Below the pieces are notes generated by a model. It saw only the letters and a list, made by a program, of their open reading frames with translations. It ran no database searches and was not told where the DNA came from. Positions 1 through 8,326 of a stretch of 64,000 nt of DNA are shown piece by piece (position 1 is the stretch's first letter; every line of letters starts with the position of its first letter). The DNA comes from Brevibacillus panacihumi W25 (GTDB lineage: Bacteria > Bacillota > Bacilli > Brevibacillales > Brevibacillaceae). Location: contig NZ_KI629782.1 of assembly GCF_000503775.1 (NCBI RefSeq), forward strand, positions 744,001 through 808,000, in the 5' to 3' direction. A program made the position numbers and the translations under genes.

Positions 1-761
1 TCCACTGGCGTCTGGCGCGGTGTTGAGGTTCCGATTTCCGTTACCTCGAAGGCTTTGCCTGTCGCCATCATTTTAATTTTCATGCCTTTTCGAAGGGTTC
101 CGTTCACTACGCGGATCGAGGCAATCACGCCTCGGTATGCATCGAAGTAGGAGTCAAAAATCAAGGCTTGCAGCGGAGCATCCGGGTCGCCCTCCGGCGC
201 CGGAACTTTTTGCACGACGGCTTCGAGCACTTCCTTGATGCCGATACCCGCTTTGGCGGAAGTCAGGACGGCATCGCTGGCATCCAGTCCGATGACATCT
301 TCCACCTCTTGCTTTACACGCTCTGGCTCTGCACTCGGCAGATCGATTTTATTCACAACCGGAATGATTTCCAGGTTATTGTCCAACGCCAGATATACGT
401 TCGCCAATGTCTGTGCTTCAATCCCTTGGGCGGCATCCACAACAAGAATCGCCCCTTCACAGGCAGCCAGACTGCGGGATACCTCGTACGTGAAGTCCAC
501 GTGTCCAGGGGTGTCAATCAGATGGAGAATGTATTCCTCTCCGTTGTCCGCTTTATAGTTCAAACGCACAGCATTCAACTTGATCGTAATGCCGCGCTCT
601 CTTTCCAGATCCATCGAATCCAGGAACTGGGCTTCCATCTCACGGGATGACAAGGCACCGGTGAGCTCCAAAATCCGGTCAGCAAGTGTCGACTTGCCGT
701 GGTCAATGTGGGCGATGATGGAAAAATTTCGTATCCTTTTCTGTCTTTCACGTCGATCCAT
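1..761 (-). CDS. lepA: Elongation factor 4 (LepA), N-terminal part
   Basis: Ribosome-associated GTPase that back-translocates or remodels stalled ribosomes. The frame reads from ATG at 761 off the left edge, giving about 253 of roughly 600 residues. All GTPase motifs are visible: P-loop HIDHGKST near residue 18, switch I around [19 protein letters not shown] and a SAK motif. The start is preceded by a GGGAGGG ribosome site at 774-780. It has its own promoter upstream, so it is not read from the neighbouring genes. In B. subtilis lepA directly follows yqxA; here 12.7 kb separates them. Only the C-terminal end is missing, through the window edge. Confidence 0.97.
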   Translation of the reverse strand, partial: MDRRERQKRIRNFSIIAHIDHGKSTLADRILELTGALSSREMEAQFLDSMDLERERGITIKLNAVRLNYKADNGEEYILHLIDTPGHVDFTYEVSRSLAACEGAILVVDAAQGIEAQTLANVYLALDNNLEIIPVVNKIDLPSAEPERVKQEVEDVIGLDASDAVLTSAKAGIGIKEVLEAVVQKVPAPEGDPDAPLQALIFDSYFDAYRGVIASIRVVNGTLRKGMKIKMMATGKAFEVTEIGTSTPRQTPV

Positions 762-831
762 TGACTGTTAGTTCCCTCCCACGCGAATCCATTCCTGCCA
801 GATTGCGTCTCACAAAAATACACTAACGGTT

Positions 832-860
832 ATTATAGCAAACGCTGGATAGCGTAGCAA
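832..860 (-). promoter_or_regulatory. Probable SigA promoter of lepA
   Basis: On the minus strand a TTGCTA -35 (855-860) and a perfect TATAAT -10 (832-837) are 17 bases apart, about 70 bases before the lepA start. Confidence 0.6.
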
Positions 861-926
861 CAAAAGAGAATGGAGAGTTGGCCCAAAAGCACTAGAGAAA
901 GTACGTTCCAAGTGATTCTGAAGCAA

Positions 927-956
927 TTACACCAAACTGTAAATTTATGTTATTAT
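927..956 (+). promoter_or_regulatory. Possible promoter of the holin-like toxin
   Basis: TTACAC (927-932) and TATTAT (951-956) are 18 bases apart, 65 bases before the toxin start. Reasonable but not perfect SigA hexamers. Confidence 0.4.
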
Positions 957-1021
957 TGGACTAACGATAGAACGGCTTGCAAAGGCAGTTGGCTACCTCT
1001 CGCGGAAGGGAGGGATGCTAC

Positions 1022-1129
1022 GTGGAGGTTAAAGATGCTTTGACGCTGATGATCGGTTTTGGTTCGCTACTAATAGCAGGGCTGACCCTGGTTGTCGCAA
1101 TAGTCGTAGCTCTTAACCAAAAGAAATAG
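1022..1129 (+). CDS. Putative holin-like toxin, 35 residues
   Basis: A 35-residue peptide starting at GTG 1022 with a strong AAGGGAGGG ribosome site at 1006-1014. It has an acidic N-terminus (VEVKDALTLMIGFG), one hydrophobic membrane helix (about residues 8-31) and a basic NQKK end. This is the pattern of the holin-like toxin family found in many Bacilli, usually part of type I toxin/antisense RNA loci such as txpA-ratA. Its stop codon lies inside a hairpin stem, a common feature of these loci. The antisense RNA would be transcribed from the minus strand over 1100-1250, but no minus-strand promoter is obvious. Toxicity is inferred from the family. Confidence 0.75.
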   Translation: MEVKDALTLMIGFGSLLIAGLTLVVAIVVALNQKK

Positions 1130-1198
1130 ACCGCCCCTGCCAGGGTACGCGGTCTATTTCTGGACATTTTACCAAAGCCGACCGCCTTTGTAGCGGTC
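1124..1198. repeat. Nested inverted repeats at the toxin 3' end
   Basis: An 11-base perfect inverted repeat (1124-1134 with 1149-1159) includes the toxin stop codon. A second hairpin made of the same gaccgc/gcggtc words follows at 1180-1185 and 1193-1198. The repeated words allow alternative pairings, as expected where sense and antisense RNAs overlap. Confidence 0.7.
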
Positions 1199-1204
1199 TA
1201 TTGG

Positions 1205-1245
1205 GCGGGAGCCGTGTGGTCGCACGGCTCCCGCAACAAGTTTTA
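1205..1245 (+). terminator. Hairpin terminator after the toxin locus
   Basis: A perfect 12-base stem (1205-1216 with 1223-1234) with a 6-base loop, followed by a moderately T-rich tract. The most likely end of the toxin transcript. Confidence 0.55.
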
Positions 1246-1300
1246 TTATAACTTTTCCCAATTCCACATTCAAGAGATGTTCTGGCGATGTTATGAAATG

Positions 1301-2297
1301 TCAGGATGGCTGCTCACTTCGCTGCCGGATCATGTCCAAGACTTCCGGTGGGAAAATTTCCGCAAGGCTGCTCTGATACCGATTTCCATCCTCTGGCATC
1401 TGGAAACCGACCACGCGATAGTCATTCCCCACATACATCACGTCAAACGCCATCGCCGCACTGATTCCTGGAGTTGTTTTCACTTTGGACCCTGATCCAG
1501 GCATAGGCCCTTCGTTTCTCGGCACTAGGGGCATCGACATGAAGCAGTTCGATGGTGATCTGGCGGTTCTTGCCCAGCCACCCCAGCTTATCTCCTTCGG
1601 TTTCCAAAAACTTGCGGATCAGCGGTTCTACCAGGCTTTGGTTGCTCGGAGAGATCCCTGACTTCACTTCAATAAATACATGCCCGAAATATTTCCCTGA
1701 TGACCGTACCTCCAGCTTCCAGATCCCCGGAGTGGGCAAGACAAGTCCTGAAGGAAAATGGCCCTTGGCATCGTAGAGTCCACCGCCCACTTCGAAGCTC
1801 CCCAGCTCCACTTGCTGTCCCTCGCTGTCGTGTGCTACTATATCCACCGTTTTGGAAAAGTCCCCGTCCAGCATCCACATGAATTTTTGCTGCTGACCTG
1901 CGTAGATGTTGCTTTCATCTGTAATCAACCGGACAGGCTTTTCGCCCAGATAGGAGAAAGTCAGGTTATCCACTGTTCCTTCGACGACAGGGGAAGGTTT
2001 CCAGAGCTCCGGGCTTTGCAAGACTCCTCCGGGCAGCAAAGAAGGCGGTTGTTGAACAGGATCAGTCCCGCTCTGCCCCCATTCGACCTGTTGCGGCCAC
2101 ACCTGCCAAAGTGTGATGACGAGCAGCAGTGCCGCTACCGTCACTGGGCCAAAGCGCATAAACGACATCCTGGGAGACCGCTTGTGAATTCGATCACGTA
2201 CTCCATTCTCCAATTTAGCAGTAAAATGCACGTCCCGCAGCATCCCTTGATCCGCCCGCTCCTTCAGCTGTTCCAACCATTTGTCTTCCATTCCCAT
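1301..2297 (-). pseudogene. Frameshifted membrane partner of an ECF sigma factor
   Basis: The main frame (2297 to 1443) encodes a cytosolic N-terminus (about 45 residues), one membrane helix (FGPVTVAALLLVITLWQVW) and an extracellular domain. It then runs into an unrelated tail after AYAWIRVQSENNS. A second frame, shifted by one base, continues over about 1470-1301 with a plausible C-terminus (MAFDVMYVGNDYRVVGF, then PEDGNRYQSSL). The shift most likely lies between 1460 and 1480. Joined, they would give about 330 residues. The start overlaps the sigma gene by 34 bases, so it is probably the anti-sigma factor or a coupled sensor. The shift may be a real mutation or a sequencing error. The first 9 kDa would still hold the cytosolic region that could bind the sigma factor. 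Confidence 0.7.
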
Positions 2298-2809
2298 GCA
2301 TCCTCCTCTCCCATCCGTTGCTTCAAGTGCTGTCTTGCGCGATGCAAGCGCGTACGTACCGCTCCTTCCTTAATCCCGAGAACCTCAGCCATCTCCGCCA
2401 TCGACAAATCGGCGTAATAATGTAGGGAGATGACCTGACGGTGCGCCGGCGGCAGAGATAGTACAGCCTGTACCAATTGATCCCGCTCGACCTGTTCCAT
2501 CACAAGCCGTTCGGCAGAGTGAACGCTTTCGTCCCGAATCCAGGATTGGGGAAGGATATGCCGTACTGACCATGAACGCAAGTACCCCTTGCACTCATTC
2601 ACGGCGATCCGGTACAGCCAAGTATGCAAGCTGCTTTCGTGACGAAAGCGCGGGAGATTTCGATACACTTTGACGAAGACATCCTGTGTCAGATCTTCCG
2701 CCAGACTGCGATCCTTGACCAGAAAAGTGATGAGGCGGAGTATACGCGTCCCGTATTCCTTCATGATTTGTTCAAATGCAGCTTCCTGTGTGGGCTGCAA
2801 TTTTTCCAC
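2264..2809 (-). CDS. ECF-type RNA polymerase sigma factor
   Basis: A 181-residue extracytoplasmic-function sigma factor. Region 2 is seen in residues 14-80 (EDLTQDVFVKVYRNLPRF, then HTWLYRIAVNECKGYLR). Region 4 with its helix-turn-helix is in residues 115-170 (LSMAEMAEVLGIKEGAVRTR). The GTG start at 2809 has an AAGGAGG site seven bases upstream. Its 3' end overlaps the downstream membrane-protein gene, the usual arrangement for a sigma/anti-sigma pair. The signal it responds to cannot be told from the sequence. If the partner gene is truly frameshifted, the control of this sigma factor may be altered. Confidence 0.92.
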   Translation of the reverse strand: MEKLQPTQEAAFEQIMKEYGTRILRLITFLVKDRSLAEDLTQDVFVKVYRNLPRFRHESSLHTWLYRIAVNECKGYLRSWSVRHILPQSWIRDESVHSAERLVMEQVERDQLVQAVLSLPPAHRQVISLHYYADLSMAEMAEVLGIKEGAVRTRLHRARQHLKQRMGEEDAWEWKTNGWNS

Positions 2810-2888
2810 GGCACGATCCTCCTTCCCTTCACTGCTACTCGTTAGATGCGCAAGAATGACTTTTGTTACAGGAAGCGGCCAACATTTT

Positions 2889-3701
2889 TCATGATCCGAC
2901 AGCCCCCTTCTGTCTGGAGGCAGCAGCCAAGCTCATTTCCGAAAAATAAACGATATGTTTTTTCCCCGTTCTGGGATGAAGAACCACTTCCGCCTCGACA
3001 CCGAAAACATCGCGAATCAGCGCAGCCGACAGTACCTCTTCTGTCCGTCCCGACGCCACGATTTTGCCGTTGTCCATGACATACAAGCGGTCGCAGTACA
3101 TGGCTGCCATATTGAGATCATGCAAGGCTGCCAGTACGGTCATCCCCAGCCTTTTCACCAGGTCCATGATCTGCAATTGATAGCGCACATCGAGGTGGTT
3201 TGTCGGCTCGTCCAATACAAGGAATTTCGCCTGCTGGGCCAAGGCCCGAGCGATCATGACGCGCTGCTTCTCGCCTCCTGACAAAGTAAAAAAGCTTCGC
3301 TGCTCCTGATCCCCCATCCCCACCTGCGCCAATGCTTCGGCACAAATCCGCTCATCCTCTGCTGTATCCGTCTGAAACAGCGTTTTGTGGGGAGCGCGTC
3401 CCATGAAGACCATCTCGCGTACCGTAAAGTCAAACTCAACAGACGATTCTTGCCGAACGACAGCCATGCGCTTGGCGCTCTCCACTGTGGATAGCCGATA
3501 GACGTCTTCCCCATCCAACGTAATGAGACCTACTTCCGGCTTCAGAACGCGATAGATGCTCTTCAACAAGCTGGACTTGCCGCTGCCATTGGGTCCGATC
3601 AACCCGACGGTCTCCCCGTCCAACACTTCCAGTCCTACATCTTGCAGCAAGGTTTTCTTTTTATCTACGGTAACGGAGATGTTTTCCGCTTGCACCCTCA
3701 T
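2889..3701 (-). CDS. btuD: Cobalamin ABC transporter ATP-binding protein
   Basis: A 270-residue ATPase of the FecE/BtuD type that powers metal-chelate import. It has Walker A GPNGSGKSS near residue 36, the signature LSGGEKQR near 144, Walker B FLVLDEPTNHLD and the H-loop LHDLN. The ATG overlaps the permease stop codon (ATGA), showing translational coupling. Family members carry iron-siderophores, haem or B12. The B12 assignment rests on the cobalamin riboswitch in front of this three-gene operon, not on the ATPase itself. Confidence 0.88.
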   Translation of the reverse strand: MRVQAENISVTVDKKKTLLQDVGLEVLDGETVGLIGPNGSGKSSLLKSIYRVLKPEVGLITLDGEDVYRLSTVESAKRMAVVRQESSVEFDFTVREMVFMGRAPHKTLFQTDTAEDERICAEALAQVGMGDQEQRSFFTLSGGEKQRVMIARALAQQAKFLVLDEPTNHLDVRYQLQIMDLVKRLGMTVLAALHDLNMAAMYCDRLYVMDNGKIVASGRTEEVLSAALIRDVFGVEAEVVLHPRTGKKHIVYFSEMSLAAASRQKGAVGS

Positions 3702-4750
3702 TTGCCACTACCTCCAAAGGAATAGGAACTGCGCATCATCAACCAGAGAAAGAACGGTCCGCCGCAAAGCGCCGTGATGATCCCGATCGGCAGTTCTTCC
3801 GGAGCGAATGCAAACCTGGCAATGACATCAGCCCAGACGAGAAAAATCGCTCCGAGCAAAGCGCTGACGGGAAGCACTCGCCGATGGTCCGATCCAACCA
3901 GGACGCGAACGATATGCGGCATCATCAAGCCGACAAAGCCGATCGCCCCGCTAATGGCGACGATCACCCCGGTCAGCAAGGCGGTTACCAAAAACAACAA
4001 TCTGCGAAAACGGGTGGTATTTACACCCAAGGTACGGGCGGATTCCTCCCCGAGCAGCATGGCATTGAGCGAACGATAATGAGCGATCAATATCAGCATG
4101 ACAATCGATACCACCACCGAAGGAATAGTCAGATAATCCCACTTGGCACCTGCCAAACTGCCGCTCATCCAGAACAAAACTGAGCGAATCCCGTGTTCAT
4201 TGGGTGCAGAAAAGATGATCAGGCTGGTTACAGCTGACAGAACGGCCGAGATGGCGATTCCGGCCATCAGCAAGCGAACCGTGGAATTCTGTCCTCCGAT
4301 CCGTGATAACACAAAGATAAGCAGTACCGAGAGTAATGAACCTACAAAAGCTCCGGCAGACAAAGCAAACTGTCCGAACAGACTGAATGCGCCAAACAGG
4401 ATGACCAGCGTCGCTCCTACGGACGCACCGGAAGAGACTCCAAGGATATACGGGTCCGCCAACGAGTTGCGAACCAAAGCTTGGATCGCCACCCCGACCA
4501 CCGACAATCCTGCACCGACTATCACTCCCAGCAAGACGCGAGGAAAGCGGATATCCCAGATGATCGTATGCTCTGCTTTTGTCCAGTCTGCCTGTATGCT
4601 CTCACCCAGGAAAGGAGTATGCCATAACGCTATTTTCCAAACCTTCGCTGAGTCGATCGGAACTGATCCCATGGTGATGGCTAGCGTAATCGTGACAATC
4701 AGACCGATTACCAGCACCACGAGTAGCATTGTCATGTTTATGCGTCGCAA
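3698..4750 (-). CDS. btuC: Cobalamin ABC transporter permease (FecCD family)
   Basis: A 350-residue polytopic protein with about ten hydrophobic segments, matching the FecCD/BtuC fold. Typical motifs are FPRVLLGVIVGAGLSVVGVAIQ near residue 90, GVSSGASVGA near 125 and GAIGFVGLMMPHIVR near 265. The start is taken as TTG at 4750, just after a GGGGGGAG ribosome site; an ATG at 4735 is the alternative. It forms the membrane channel with BtuD and receives substrate from BtuF, encoded 54 bases upstream. Confidence 0.88.
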   Translation of the reverse strand: MRRINMTMLLVVLVIGLIVTITLAITMGSVPIDSAKVWKIALWHTPFLGESIQADWTKAEHTIIWDIRFPRVLLGVIVGAGLSVVGVAIQALVRNSLADPYILGVSSGASVGATLVILFGAFSLFGQFALSAGAFVGSLLSVLLIFVLSRIGGQNSTVRLLMAGIAISAVLSAVTSLIIFSAPNEHGIRSVLFWMSGSLAGAKWDYLTIPSVVVSIVMLILIAHYRSLNAMLLGEESARTLGVNTTRFRRLLFLVTALLTGVIVAISGAIGFVGLMMPHIVRVLVGSDHRRVLPVSALLGAIFLVWADVIARFAFAPEELPIGIITALCGGPFFLWLMMRSSYSFGGSGK

Positions 4751-4804
4751 TTTTCTCCCCCCCTTTCAAAGAGCCAGCCCAGAACTGGAAGTATTCGATA
4801 CGCG

Positions 4805-5821
4805 CTAATTCATAAACTTTTCAGGATACATACCCTCTGCCAAGATTTTCAGCGCAATTGGCGCACGAACACCTTCCGCCGCAGCGGACAGCGGCAAGAC
4901 GATCAGCTTCTGCTCCTTGATCGCAGGCAAATCAGCCAGCTCCGCTTTATGCAACAGCATGTTTCTTTTCTGCTCTACCGTCTTATCGCCATAGTCGACG
5001 ATGACAATCACTTCTGGATTGCGATTGACCACCTCTTCCCAGCTTACCGTAGTCCACCCCTTGTCCACGTCGGAAAAAATGTTTGTACCGCCTGCCTGGG
5101 CGATGAGGGTGGTCATGTAGTTGTTTGCGGCGGTCAGGGGTTGGTCTTCTCCACTGTCATACACGAAGACAGTAAGTGGCTTGTCGATTTGTCCCAGCTT
5201 GTCCGTTATTTGCTCCATCTCTCGTTTCATGCTGGAAATGAGCGCCTCGGAGCGGTCCTCGATCCGAAAGATTTTTCCGATGTTCAAAATATCTGTGAAA
5301 ACATCCTCCGTCGTCGGAGCGCTCATATTGGAGGACATATGTAAATAGGATTGGATTCCGGCTTGTTCCAGCTCTTCCATCGATCCTACTCCCTCATCGC
5401 CAAAGCCGCTCTTCCACCCGGAGTAGACAAAATCGGGGTCGGCTGCCGCAAGTACCTCCTTACTCGGGTACTTGTCAGACAAGACCGGAATTTTTTCATA
5501 GGCTTCCTCATATATAGGCAAAATCGCATCATCGAGATAAGCCGTCCCCACCATCTTGGCCTCCAAGCCAAGCGCGAGCATCACTTCTGTCACATGCTGG
5601 TTGAGAGTCACGGCCCGTTCAGGTGCCTTGTCGAAGCGAATTTCTCTTCCGTTATTTTGAATCACGACCGACTGCCCGGATTCTTGACCGGATAGTGACT
5701 GAGAGCCCGCACCTTGCGAATTCTGGTTTGCTGGCTGGTTTACCCCGCACGCGGCGAGCAGCATGGTTATTGCACAAACACCGATAATACTCATCTTTTT
5801 CCAATTGAATTTGCGATTCAT
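4805..5821 (-). CDS. btuF: Cobalamin-binding lipoprotein
   Basis: A 338-residue periplasmic-binding-type lipoprotein. The signal peptide ends in a lipobox (LLAACG, cysteine near residue 25), so it should be anchored to the outer face of the membrane. The mature part has the BtuF/FhuD-type two-lobe pattern: RAVTLNQHVTEVMLALGLEAKMVG, then AADPDFVYSG and the ILNIGKIF linker helix. It is the first gene after the B12 riboswitch and terminator. An AATGAGGGGGAAG ribosome site precedes ATG 5821. Substrate assignment comes from the riboswitch. Confidence 0.88.
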   Translation of the reverse strand: MNRKFNWKKMSIIGVCAITMLLAACGVNQPANQNSQGAGSQSLSGQESGQSVVIQNNGREIRFDKAPERAVTLNQHVTEVMLALGLEAKMVGTAYLDDAILPIYEEAYEKIPVLSDKYPSKEVLAAADPDFVYSGWKSGFGDEGVGSMEELEQAGIQSYLHMSSNMSAPTTEDVFTDILNIGKIFRIEDRSEALISSMKREMEQITDKLGQIDKPLTVFVYDSGEDQPLTAANNYMTTLIAQAGGTNIFSDVDKGWTTVSWEEVVNRNPEVIVIVDYGDKTVEQKRNMLLHKAELADLPAIKEQKLIVLPLSAAAEGVRAPIALKILAEGMYPEKFMN

Positions 5822-5849
5822 GTAGCTTCCCCCTCATTTTTCATCACAA

Positions 5850-5886
5850 TAAAAAGCATCTCCCCTAATGGTTGAGGGAGATGCTT
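5850..5886 (-). terminator. Riboswitch-controlled terminator before btuF
   Basis: A strong hairpin (GCATCTCCC paired with GGGAGATGC) followed on the minus strand by TTTTTATTG. It lies between the cobalamin aptamer and btuF and is the expected expression platform: B12 binding favours termination. Confidence 0.8.
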
Positions 5887-5995
5887 GTCTTTCGTGGACG
5901 GGGACATGCCAAGACACAGGCGATTGACTATGCCCTGCTTTTCGCTGCCGCTGTACTCCACATCATCCCCATCCTCGTGGGCCGATCATGCATGG

Positions 5996-6180
5996 CTTCA
6001 TGGCAGGTCTCCTGGCTTCGATTCATCGTGCTGTGTCACCTTCCCATTCCCTTTTGTGAGGGAACAGTGGCATGTCTGACATCGCACTCCTCGTTACAGT
6101 GGCGGGGGCGCGCCGGTTTTTCACCGGACTTCCCTTTTAAGCTGATTGCTCCATTACGGCAGCAACCTAGCACCATGAAA
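5996..6180 (-). promoter_or_regulatory. Cobalamin (B12) riboswitch aptamer
   Basis: Minus-strand RNA with the hallmarks of the class I cobalamin aptamer: a closing stem (6173-6180 with 5996-6003), the conserved GCCACTGT segment (6096-6103), a second GCCACTG (6065-6071), the GGAAG-CCGGTG-CCGG hairpin at 6120-6145, and the B12 box AGCCAGGAGACCTGCC at 6002-6017. An ordinary ORF on the plus strand across this region is a shadow. Together with the terminator it fills the 389-base gap between btuF and the peptidase gene. Confidence 0.92.
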
Positions 6181-6210
6181 CATCATTATTTACTTGGTTG
6201 GACGCTGGTT

Positions 6211-7311
6211 TTATCCGATTATCGTCCACTCTTTCGGGAATTTCGTCAACACTTCTACGCCTGTTTCCGTCACCAGGACGTTGTCTTCGATCCGGACACC
6301 CCCGAGACCAGGCAGATAGATCCCCGGCTCGATGGTAAAGACCATTCCCGGGCGCAAGACTTCCTGATTTTCCCCGTGTACCGATGGGTATTCATGCACA
6401 TCCATGCCAAGTCCATGACCGAGACGATGCATGAAATATTCCCCATACCCCTTGGCACTGATGACATCACGTGCGGTTTTGTCCAAATGGGCAAACGTTA
6501 CTCCGGGTTTGATTGCTGCGATTGCCGCTTCATTGGCAGCCAATACGATCTCGTAGATTTCACGCAGCTTTCCGTCTACTTCTCCCACGGCAAAAGTCCG
6601 TGTAATATCGGAGACGTAACCGTCGGCTTCAACCCCTAAGTCAAACAGCAACAGCTCTCCTTGCTGTACAGCTCGACTACCCGGATTTCCGTGGGGCAGC
6701 GCCGATTTCTCGCCTGCGAGTACCATCGTGCTGAAGGAAGGGCCTTCCGCACCCAAACGCTTCATCTGATACTCAAGCTCTGCGACGATCTCCACTTCGG
6801 TCACGCCCGGCTTTACTTTTTTCAAGCTCTCCCGCAGAGCATCTTCTACGAGCTGGATCGCGTGCTTCATGCGGGCAACTTCATCTGGGGACTTGATCAG
6901 ACGCATTTCCCGAAGGGGCTGCTCCACGTCGACGAAGCGTGAAGCCCCTACGAATGCGCTCATCGCCTCGAAGCGCTCCACAGTCATATGACTTTTCTCG
7001 ATCCCCAAAGCCTGAAGGCCGGTCGGCAGGGTCTCTTTGAGTACTTCATAAGGATTTTGAATATCTGTATGGGTATAGATGCGTTGGATGTCGGAAGCGG
7101 AGGCGGCTGCCTCCCGATCCAACGCAGGGACGATCAAAGAAGGTTCCCCCTGGGCCGGAATCACCAGTCCCAGAAAACGTTCATGCGGATCTGTAAAAAA
7201 GCCAGTCAGGTAGTAGACATGCTTCGGAGAAGTAATCAATACTGCATCCAGCTTTTGTTCTTGCATAAAGTGATGAAGCTTTTCGATGCGTGCTGCAAAC
7301 AATGTCGTCAC
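6211..7311 (-). CDS. Xaa-Pro aminopeptidase/dipeptidase (M24)
   Basis: A 366-residue M24 metallopeptidase that cleaves peptides next to proline. The N-terminal creatinase-like domain spans residues 1-125. The catalytic pita-bread domain follows with the metal ligands visible: LFDLGVEADGYVSDITRTF (two aspartates), HRLGHGLGMDVHE (histidine), TIEPGIYLPG (glutamate) and VRIEDNVLV (glutamate). Start is GTG 7311. It follows the dipeptide transporter operon, separated by a terminator, so it may have partly independent expression. The context suggests processing of imported proline-containing peptides in the cytoplasm. The ypdF/pepQ distinction cannot be settled here. Confidence 0.93.
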   Translation of the reverse strand: MTTLFAARIEKLHHFMQEQKLDAVLITSPKHVYYLTGFFTDPHERFLGLVIPAQGEPSLIVPALDREAAASASDIQRIYTHTDIQNPYEVLKETLPTGLQALGIEKSHMTVERFEAMSAFVGASRFVDVEQPLREMRLIKSPDEVARMKHAIQLVEDALRESLKKVKPGVTEVEIVAELEYQMKRLGAEGPSFSTMVLAGEKSALPHGNPGSRAVQQGELLLFDLGVEADGYVSDITRTFAVGEVDGKLREIYEIVLAANEAAIAAIKPGVTFAHLDKTARDVISAKGYGEYFMHRLGHGLGMDVHEYPSVHGENQEVLRPGMVFTIEPGIYLPGLGGVRIEDNVLVTETGVEVLTKFPKEWTIIG

Positions 7312-7376
7312 CTTGCTTTCGCCAATATTCTATAGCGAGGATACCATTTCCTTGGCAAAAAAAGAAGCGTTTCACC

Positions 7377-7402
7377 GAAAAAGGAAGCTGAGGCAGCTTC
7401 CT
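7377..7402 (-). terminator. Terminator after dppC
   Basis: Hairpin GGAAGCTG/CAGCTTCC followed by TTTTT on the minus strand, between dppC and the M24 peptidase. Confidence 0.7.
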
Positions 7403-7417
7403 TCTCTATGAAAACAA

Positions 7418-8311
7418 TTAATTTTTCATCCTCGGGTCCAACGCATCCCGCAGACCGTCTCCGATCAGGTTGAAGCCAAGCACGGTCAGCATGATAGACA
7501 AGCCCGGGAAGATGACTGTCCAAGGTGCCTTCTGAATGTATTGGCGCGAATCGGAGAGCATTTTGCCCCATTCTGGTTCGGGTGCTTGGGCGCCCAAGCC
7601 GAGAAAGCCCAAGGCTGCCGCTTCAATAATCGCGGTCGCAATGCCAAGCGTTCCCGTCACGATGATGGGGGCCATGCTGTTCGGCAAGATATGCTGCAGA
7701 AGAATACGGCTGTCCTTCATGCCAATCGCGCGAGCCGCCATGACAAATTCTTCTTCCTTGAGACTGAGGACACGCGAGCGAACCAGTCGTCCAAAGGTCG
7801 GGATATTTACGATCGCTATAGCCAGCAAAGCATTTTGCAGCGAGGGGCCCAGAATGGCAACGATCGCAATCGCCAGGAGAATGCTGGGGAAAGCGAGCAT
7901 GATATCAAAAATTCGCGAAATCAGGGTATCTACCCAACGGCCGTAATAACCAGCCAGCAGCCCCAGAATCGTTCCTGCCACAACCGAACCGATCACCGAA
8001 AACGTCCCGACCCATAGGGAAATGCGCGCACCATAAATGACGCGGCTTAGAACATCCCGTCCATTGTAGTCCGTCCCCAACAGGTGCTGCTCCGATGGAG
8101 GCTGGTTTTTCATCTTCAGATCCCCTACATCGTACGGATAAGGGGCGATAAATGGAGCGAATATAGCGACGATCACAAAAAAGCAAATGATCCCCATTCC
8201 CACCAGTGCAAGCTTGTTCTTGCGCAGTGTTCTCCACGCTTCCCGCCAAGGAGAGATGACTTGTTCGTCTGCCTGCTTTACCGGATACGTCTGCACATTT
8301 ACTTCTGCCAT
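7418..8311 (-). CDS. dppC: Dipeptide ABC transporter permease DppC
   Basis: A 297-residue inner-membrane permease of the DppC/OppC family. It has a cytosolic N-terminus, a first helix near residue 35, the OppC_N region (KMKNQPPSEQHLLGTDYNGRDVLSR) and about five more helices. The EAA loop for ATPase contact is seen in VMAARAIGMKDSRILLQHILPNS. It begins 15 bases after dppB with a GGAGGTT ribosome site, so the two permeases are made together. Confidence 0.94.
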   Translation of the reverse strand: MAEVNVQTYPVKQADEQVISPWREAWRTLRKNKLALVGMGIICFFVIVAIFAPFIAPYPYDVGDLKMKNQPPSEQHLLGTDYNGRDVLSRVIYGARISLWVGTFSVIGSVVAGTILGLLAGYYGRWVDTLISRIFDIMLAFPSILLAIAIVAILGPSLQNALLAIAIVNIPTFGRLVRSRVLSLKEEEFVMAARAIGMKDSRILLQHILPNSMAPIIVTGTLGIATAIIEAAALGFLGLGAQAPEPEWGKMLSDSRQYIQKAPWTVIFPGLSIMLTVLGFNLIGDGLRDALDPRMKN

Positions 8312-8326
8312 ATCTGACGAACCTCC

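Noticed and set aside
5872-6639. A 255-residue plus-strand frame
   Set aside because: It covers the cobalamin riboswitch and the end of the M24 peptidase and has no ribosome site or domain.
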